NCBI GenBank assembly: GCA_903867985.1
Contig: CAIPTO010000082.1
Coordinates: 1 to 64,000 of the forward strand
Reading direction: 5' to 3'
Length of the DNA stretch: 64,000 bases
Source of the DNA: an uncultured Elusimicrobia bacterium
GTDB lineage: Bacteria > Elusimicrobiota > Elusimicrobia > Elusimicrobiales > UBA9959
Made by a program: the position numbers and the translations under genes. The notes under the pieces are model-generated. The model saw only the letters and a program-made list of their open reading frames with translations, made no database searches and was not told the DNA's origin. Positions 58,599 through 64,000 of the stretch are shown here, one piece after another; position 1 is the first letter of the stretch; every line of letters starts with the position of its first letter.

Positions 58599-60113
58599 AT
58601 GGGCCTCAAAACTGCTAAAACCGAAAAAAAACTGCGCAAAGAGATACTTCGTAAGGTTTCGGAGTATCATGGCCTTTTCCATAAGAAAAAGGACTTTGAG
58701 CCAGGCAAGTCTTTTGTCGCTTACGGCGGAAGGGTATATGACGGGAAGGAATTATGCAATCTTGTCGGTTCCGCCCTTGATTTCTGGCTTACTTCCGGCC
58801 CATATGTTGACGCTTTCGAGAAAAAGTTCGGAGAATTCCTTGGCGTCAGGCATGTTTCCCTCGTAAATTCCGGCTCATCGGCCAATCTTCTGGCGTTCAT
58901 GGCCCTCACCTCCCCGAAACTTGGCGAAAGGCGCATAAAGCCCGGTGATGAGGTTATAACCGTCGCCGCCGGCTTTCCTACCACGGTTACTCCTATAATC
59001 CAGTACGGCGCGGTCCCCGTCTTCGTTGATGTCGAAATTCCGTCCTATAATATCGATTGTTCTCTGCTGGAAAAAGCTCTTTCAAAAAAGACCAAAGCCG
59101 TAATGGTCGCCCACACTTTGGGCAACCCCTTTGACCTGAAAAAGGTCCGCGCTTTTTGCGACAAGCATCGCCTCTGGCTAATTGAGGATAACTGCGACGC
59201 TCTGGGCAGTAGGTACAGAAGAATGGAGGACTGGAAGACTGGAGGACTAGCCAAACCCGCGGATCTTTGCCGCTGCCAATCCTCTAATCCTACAACCCTC
59301 CAAAAATCTGCTCTCTTGCCAATCCTCCAATCCTCTAATCCTCTAATCTTCCAATACACCGGAACTTTCGGCGATATCGGTACTTCCAGCTTCTATCCGC
59401 CGCATCATATGACCATGGGCGAGGGGGGAGCGGTCTATACTGATAACCCCCAGCTTAAAAGGCTTGTGGATTCTTTCCGTGACTGGGGCCGCGACTGCTG
59501 GTGCCCGTCCGGAAAAGACAACACTTGCGGTAAGAGATTCACCCGGCAGTTCGGCGAGCTTCCTTTGGGCTACGACCACAAGTATGTTTACTCTCATTTC
59601 GGTTATAATCTCAAGGCCACCGAGATGCAGGCTGCCGTCGGCCTGGCCCAGCTTGAAAAGCTTCCCAAATTCATTGAAGCCAGAAAAAAGAACTGGCAAT
59701 ACCTGCGCAAAGCCCTTAATTCTTTTTCGGATAAGCTTATCCTGCCCGAACCCGCCGATAATTCCGACCCCAGCTGGTTCGGCTTCCTGCTGACGGTCAG
59801 GGGGAACGCCGGCTTCACCCGCGAAGAGCTGGTCAGCCATCTTGAGGCCAATAAAATACAAACCCGCGTGCTGTTCGCAGGCAACCTTATAAAGCACCCC
59901 TGCTTCGACGAAATGCGCCGCTCCGGCAAAGGCTTCCGCGTCGTAGCCGGCGCTTCTCGCCAGTCCTCCAATCCTCCAATCCTCCTGGCCTCATTGCCCG
60001 TTACCGACCAGATCATGCGCGACACTTTCTGGATAGGCGTCTATCCCGGCATGACCGTAGAAATGCTGAAGTATGTCTCGGATACTTTTAAATCTTTTTT
60101 TAACCGTTCGTAA
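58599..60113 (+). CDS. rfbH: CDP-6-deoxy-D-xylo-4-hexulose 3-dehydrase (E1), with two in-frame repeat insertions
   Basis: [95 protein letters not shown]. Confidence 0.95.
   Translation: MGLKTAKTEKKLRKEILRKVSEYHGLFHKKKDFEPGKSFVAYGGRVYDGKELCNLVGSALDFWLTSGPYVDAFEKKFGEFLGVRHVSLVNSGSSANLLAFMALTSPKLGERRIKPGDEVITVAAGFPTTVTPIIQYGAVPVFVDVEIPSYNIDCSLLEKALSKKTKAVMVAHTLGNPFDLKKVRAFCDKHRLWLIEDNCDALGSRYRRMEDWKTGGLAKPADLCRCQSSNPTTLQKSALLPILQSSNPLIFQYTGTFGDIGTSSFYPPHHMTMGEGGAVYTDNPQLKRLVDSFRDWGRDCWCPSGKDNTCGKRFTRQFGELPLGYDHKYVYSHFGYNLKATEMQAAVGLAQLEKLPKFIEARKKNWQYLRKALNSFSDKLILPEPADNSDPSWFGFLLTVRGNAGFTREELVSHLEANKIQTRVLFAGNLIKHPCFDEMRRSGKGFRVVAGASRQSSNPPILLASLPVTDQIMRDTFWIGVYPGMTVEMLKYVSDTFKSFFNRS
59221..59355. 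repeat. Two-armed word-repeat insertion within rfbH (135 bp)
   Basis: Left GGAGGACTGGAAGACTGGAGGACTAG; right AATCCTCTAATCCT...AATCCTCCAATCCTCTAATCCTCTAATCTTCCAAT. Confidence 0.92.
59961..59988. repeat. Short word-repeat insertion near 3' end of rfbH
   Basis: CAGTCCTCCAATCCTCCAATCCTCCTGG encoding QSSNPPIL. Confidence 0.85.
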
Positions 60114-60122
60114 AGGATCATT

Positions 60123-61175
60123 ATGAGAACATATATCGCGGGCCACACCGGATTGGTCGGCTCGGCTATTTGCCGGAAACTGGCTGCCGGCAAAAAGCAT
60201 GAGCTGCTGGTAGAAGATCACGATAAGCTGGATTTGAAAAGGCAGAAAGAAACCGAGGACTATTTTAAAAAAAACAAACCGGATTGGGTTTTCCTCGCCG
60301 CGGCAAGGGTCGGGGGGATACTCGCGAACAGCACCTATAAAGCCGAATTCATCTATGATAATCTGGCCATTGCCCTCAATGTTATAGATGCCGCTTATAA
60401 GACGGGAGTGAAAAAACTTTTAAACCTCGGTTCTTCGTGCATTTATCCCAAACTCGCCCCCCAGCCGATGAAAGAGGAGTCGCTGCTTACAAGCGCGCTG
60501 GAACCCACCAACGAGGCTTACGCCATCTCGAAAATAGCTGCTTTAAAAATGTGCCGTTATTACAACGAGCAGTACGGCACCAACTACATCTCGGCGATGC
60601 CCACCAATCTTTACGGACCGCACGATAACTATAATCTGGAAACCGCCCACGTCCTGCCCGCCATGCTCAGGAAATTCCATCTCGCTAAGCTCTTAAAGCT
60701 TAGGGATTTTTCCGCTCTCTCTAAAGATCTGCAGAAGCGTCCCATAGGCTTCGGTCTCGATAAAAAAGTGGATTTTAAGGATGAAGGCTCCATTTGCGCC
60801 GCTTTGGAGTCCATAGGCGTTACGGCGGACAGCGTTCTTCTTTGGGGCACAGGCGAAGTTTACCGGGAATTTCTGCACGTCGACGATATGGCGGCCGCGG
60901 CCCTGTTCCTTATGGAGAAATGCGATTATTCCGATATCGGCGAGATAATAAATATCGGCACGGGTGAAGATCTGAAATTAAAGCTGCTGGCGCACATTAT
61001 AAGAGACGCGGTTGAGTACGACGGCGCCATAAAATACGATACCTTCAAACCCGACGGCACCCCAAGAAAACTTTTAGATATCTCAAGGATAAGGGCGCTG
61101 GGCTGGCAGCCCGCGATCCCGTTAAAAGACGGCGTAAAACAAAGCTACGCGTGGTATCTGTCTTCTCACGCGTAA
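60123..61175 (+). CDS. fcl: GDP-L-fucose synthase
   Basis: IAGHTGLVGSAICRKL, AAARVGGILANSTYKAEFIYDNLAIALNVIDAAYKTGVKKLLNLGSSCIYPKLAPQPMKEESLLTSALEPTNEAYAISKIAALKMC. Confidence 0.95.
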   Translation: MRTYIAGHTGLVGSAICRKLAAGKKHELLVEDHDKLDLKRQKETEDYFKKNKPDWVFLAAARVGGILANSTYKAEFIYDNLAIALNVIDAAYKTGVKKLLNLGSSCIYPKLAPQPMKEESLLTSALEPTNEAYAISKIAALKMCRYYNEQYGTNYISAMPTNLYGPHDNYNLETAHVLPAMLRKFHLAKLLKLRDFSALSKDLQKRPIGFGLDKKVDFKDEGSICAALESIGVTADSVLLWGTGEVYREFLHVDDMAAAALFLMEKCDYSDIGEIINIGTGEDLKLKLLAHIIRDAVEYDGAIKYDTFKPDGTPRKLLDISRIRALGWQPAIPLKDGVKQSYAWYLSSHA

Positions 61176-61230
61176 AGTTTGACGCCACTGGTTTTTGCCA
61201 GCATCAGAATTGCCGCCGGAGGCCCAGTTT

Positions 61231-63006
61231 ATGAAGTTGTCGGATTATGTCATAGATTTTATCGTAAAAGAAAAGGTCCGCCACGTTTTTGAAATGGTAG
61301 GCGGGGCCATAACCCATCTCCTGGATTCCGTCCACGGACGCAAGGATATAGTCTGCGTCTCCATGCATCATGAGCAGGCGGCGGCCTTCGCCGCTGAAGG
61401 CTACGCGCGCGTCAACGGCCGGCTTGGGGTGGCCATGGCTACCAGCGGCCCCGGCGCTCTTAACATGCTGACGCCCATAGGCAGCTGTTATTTCGACTCC
61501 GTCCCCTGCCTGTTTATAACCGGTCAGGTCAACACTTACGAATACAAATTTAACAGCCCGGTCCGCCAGATCGGTTTTCAGGAAACCGATATAGTCAGCG
61601 TCGCCAGGCCTCTGGTTAAATACGGAGAGATGATCACCGACGCGTCCCGGATACGCTACTGCGTTGAAAAGGCGGTTTTCCTTGCCCGCAGCGGCAGGCC
61701 CGGCCCGGTTCTGCTGGATATACCGATGAATATCCAGCGAGCTGAAATAAATCCCAAAAAACTGAAAGGTTTTTTCGGCACTCCTGAACACCGGCGTCTG
61801 GCAAAAATAAATGCGCCGTCTCAGGCTGTTATCGCAAGGATAGTAAAGTTGATTTCCGCCGCCAAACGCCCGGTGATACTCGCCGGCGGCGGAGTGCGAA
61901 CCTCCGGCGCTGCGGCGGAGCTGGAAATTTTGGTAAAAAAAACCGGTATTCCCGTGGTCACTTCCCTTATGGGTTTGGACTCCTTCGCCCACGATGATCC
62001 GTCGTTTGCGGGCATGATAGGCGCTTACGGCAACCGCTACGCAAACCTGGCCTTGGCCAATTCAGATCTGCTGCTCGTCCTCGGTTCCAGGCTTGATAAC
62101 CGCCAGACCGGCACAAAACCCGCAACTTTCGCGCGCGGCGCCGTTAAGATCCATGTTGATATTGACCCCGTAGAACTTAACGCCAAGGTTAAAACGGACA
62201 TTGCGCTTAATTGCGATGCGCGGGTTTTTATTAAAGCCCTTAATTCCGCGCTAAGCGCCCGGCCGCGTTCGGCGCTTGCGCCCTGGTATAAAGTTATGGA
62301 CGACTGCCGCCTCAGGTATCCGGCGTCCGAAAGCAAAAATCCCGGCGGAGATATTCAGCCCAACAATTTCATGGCGTTTCTGTCAGCCCGCGCTAAAGGC
62401 AGCGACATCGTTTGTCTTGACGTCGGGCAGAATCAGATGTGGGCCGCTCAGTCCTTTAAAGTTAAGAAAGGGCAAAGGATGCTGGTTTCCGGCGGGATGG
62501 GGTCAATGGGTTTTTCGATGCCGGCGGCGATAGGCGCCGTTCTCGCGGCTCCGGGAAAAAGAGCGCTGGTGATCTGCGGCGACGGCGGCATACAGGTGAA
62601 TATCCAGGATATGGACGCTCTTGTGAAACTCCGGCTTCCGGTTAAGATAGTCATAATGAATAACGGCTGTCTTGGCATGGTCAGGCAGTTTCAGGATATA
62701 TACTTCGGGGGCAGACGGCAATCCACGGAGATCGGTTACCATTGCCCCGATATTAAAAAGATCGCAGTCGCTTATGGCGTCAAAGTCTACACCATACGCG
62801 CCATGGGTCAGGCGGGGAAAGTCCTTGATTCCGCCTTAAATTATAACGGGCCGGTTTTGATAGACGTGAAGCTGGGGAAAAATACGACCGTTGACCCTAA
62901 ACTGACCGTTAATTGCCCCATAGAGGATATGTCGCCGCATTTGTCCCCTGAGGTCCTGGAAAAAGAGATGATCGTTAAGGCGGCGCCGGATAAACGGAAA
63001 ATATGA
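61231..63006 (+). CDS. Thiamine-pyrophosphate-dependent enzyme (acetolactate-synthase-like; YerE-type candidate)
   Basis: FEMVGGAITHLLDSVHGR...MHHEQAAAFAAEGYARVNGRLGVAMATSGPGALNMLTPIG...ICGDGGIQVNIQDMDALVKLRLPVKIVIMNNGCLGMVRQFQ. Confidence 0.88.
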   Translation: MKLSDYVIDFIVKEKVRHVFEMVGGAITHLLDSVHGRKDIVCVSMHHEQAAAFAAEGYARVNGRLGVAMATSGPGALNMLTPIGSCYFDSVPCLFITGQVNTYEYKFNSPVRQIGFQETDIVSVARPLVKYGEMITDASRIRYCVEKAVFLARSGRPGPVLLDIPMNIQRAEINPKKLKGFFGTPEHRRLAKINAPSQAVIARIVKLISAAKRPVILAGGGVRTSGAAAELEILVKKTGIPVVTSLMGLDSFAHDDPSFAGMIGAYGNRYANLALANSDLLLVLGSRLDNRQTGTKPATFARGAVKIHVDIDPVELNAKVKTDIALNCDARVFIKALNSALSARPRSALAPWYKVMDDCRLRYPASESKNPGGDIQPNNFMAFLSARAKGSDIVCLDVGQNQMWAAQSFKVKKGQRMLVSGGMGSMGFSMPAAIGAVLAAPGKRALVICGDGGIQVNIQDMDALVKLRLPVKIVIMNNGCLGMVRQFQDIYFGGRRQSTEIGYHCPDIKKIAVAYGVKVYTIRAMGQAGKVLDSALNYNGPVLIDVKLGKNTTVDPKLTVNCPIEDMSPHLSPEVLEKEMIVKAAPDKRKI

Positions 63007-63926
63007 AAAACAGGATCCTGATAACCGGCGCTTCCGGGTTCATCGGCCGCAATCTTACCGAGCGCCTTTCGGCTAAAGGACAACAGGTGTTCCAGGCGGA
63101 TCTGCCGGGGCTTGATCTTGCCGATGAAGCCGCTGTTATGGCGGCCTTTGATGATTTTTCACCGGAAGTCGTTATACATTGCGCCAATGTAGGCGGTACC
63201 AGAGCTTCCGAGTCTGATAAAGCTGCCGCTGATAAAGCTTTCGCGCTTAACATGCGCATATTTTTTAACCTGGCGCGCTGTCTTAAACCGGGCATGCGCA
63301 TGATCGCCATGGGCAGCGGAGCTGAATATGACAAGCGCCGTCCGCTGCGCAAAGTTCCGGAAAAGGATTTCGACGCTTTTGTTCCTGCAGATGACTACGG
63401 ATACGCCAAGTACCTGATCTCAAAGTACATAGAAAGAACTGACAATATCACCTGCCTGCGAATTTTCGGTCTTTACGGCAAATATGAAGACTATACCTTC
63501 AAGTTCATCTCCAACGCCATCGTTAAAAATCTTCTAGGCCTGCCCATAGTAATAAACCAGAATGTGGTCTTTGATTTCCTATGGATAGAGGATTTTTGTG
63601 AGATAGTCGGACAGCTTATCAATATAAAACCCCGGCACCCGCATTACAATATAACTCCAACCGAGTCAGTGGACCTTGTTTCGCTCGCGGACATGGTGAA
63701 CGCCGCGGGTAAAAAAAAGAGCGAAATCAAGGTTCTTGCACCCGGGCTTAACAGGGAATATACCGGCGATAATACCCGTCTGATCTCCGAACTGCCGGAG
63801 CTCAAATTTACGCCTTATCTGCCGGCCATTAAAAAGCTTTACGCCTACTACAGCGAAAACCTTGAGAAATTGGATCTTGCCGCGGTAAAGGCGGACCCAT
63901 ACCTTAAAAATTGCAAGACGGCATAA
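63003..63926 (+). CDS. NAD(P)-dependent epimerase/dehydratase (extended SDR)
   Basis: MKNRILITGASGFIGRNLTERL...YGYAKYLISKYIERTDNITCLRIFGLYG. Confidence 0.9.
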   Translation: MKNRILITGASGFIGRNLTERLSAKGQQVFQADLPGLDLADEAAVMAAFDDFSPEVVIHCANVGGTRASESDKAAADKAFALNMRIFFNLARCLKPGMRMIAMGSGAEYDKRRPLRKVPEKDFDAFVPADDYGYAKYLISKYIERTDNITCLRIFGLYGKYEDYTFKFISNAIVKNLLGLPIVINQNVVFDFLWIEDFCEIVGQLINIKPRHPHYNITPTESVDLVSLADMVNAAGKKKSEIKVLAPGLNREYTGDNTRLISELPELKFTPYLPAIKKLYAYYSENLEKLDLAAVKADPYLKNCKTA

Positions 63927-63927
63927 T

Positions 63928-64000
63928 ATGACAAATAGCAAACCCCGCGTATTTTTAACCGGCGGTTCGGGAATGGTCGGGCACAATATCCTGGAACATC
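63928..64000 (+). CDS. Partial NAD-dependent epimerase/dehydratase, runs off window end
   Basis: MTNSKPRVFLTGGSGMVGHNILEH... Rossmann motif GGSGMVG. Confidence 0.75.
   Translation, partial: MTNSKPRVFLTGGSGMVGHNILEH

Noticed and set aside
61231-63006. Biosynthetic acetolactate synthase (ilvB)
   Set aside because: No ilvN/ilvC neighbours; sits inside the nucleotide-sugar cluster overlapping an SDR gene, so a sugar-modifying TPP enzyme is more likely, though not proven.

Overview
This 64 kb window comes from a bacterial chromosome with a Gram-negative envelope gene complement. The overall style suggests an Elusimicrobiota-like lineage, but that is only an inference. It is gene-dense and mostly + strand. 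Contents include an M23 peptidase/bactofilin pair, an ABC exporter, a MotA/coiled-coil/MotB-like stator operon without flagellar genes, ileS-lspA, a Cu-type P-type ATPase, queF, two-component regulators, FlgD-like and PorV-like surface proteins, a ~1800-aa repetitive fibre/adhesin-like protein, thrS, a TPR/ExbB/ExbD/ExbD/TonB operon, and a long nucleotide-sugar/O-antigen cluster (46.4-64 kb). That cluster carries dTDP-rhamnose, GDP-mannose/fucose and CDP-3,6-dideoxyhexose genes plus a TPP enzyme reminiscent of branched-chain dideoxysugar synthesis. Two tRNAs (Leu-CAA, Val-GAC) are present. The most unusual signal is a set of 'word-repeat' palindromic elements. Each is an imperfect array of 7-16 nt words, often followed by an array of the reverse-complement words. 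They occur in many intergenic gaps from ~20.8 kb to ~60 kb, in several unrelated word families. One pair of arms, with inverted TTGCCATAAG/CTTATGGCAA ends, brackets an S23/four-helix-bundle (23S rRNA IVP-like, Avd-like) gene. A solo hairpin 36 kb away shares a 26-nt identical end with it. Elements of the CCTCCAATCCTC family sit in frame inside otherwise conserved rfbG and rfbH genes, like Rickettsia palindromic elements. No searches were run; all homology calls come from reading the translations.
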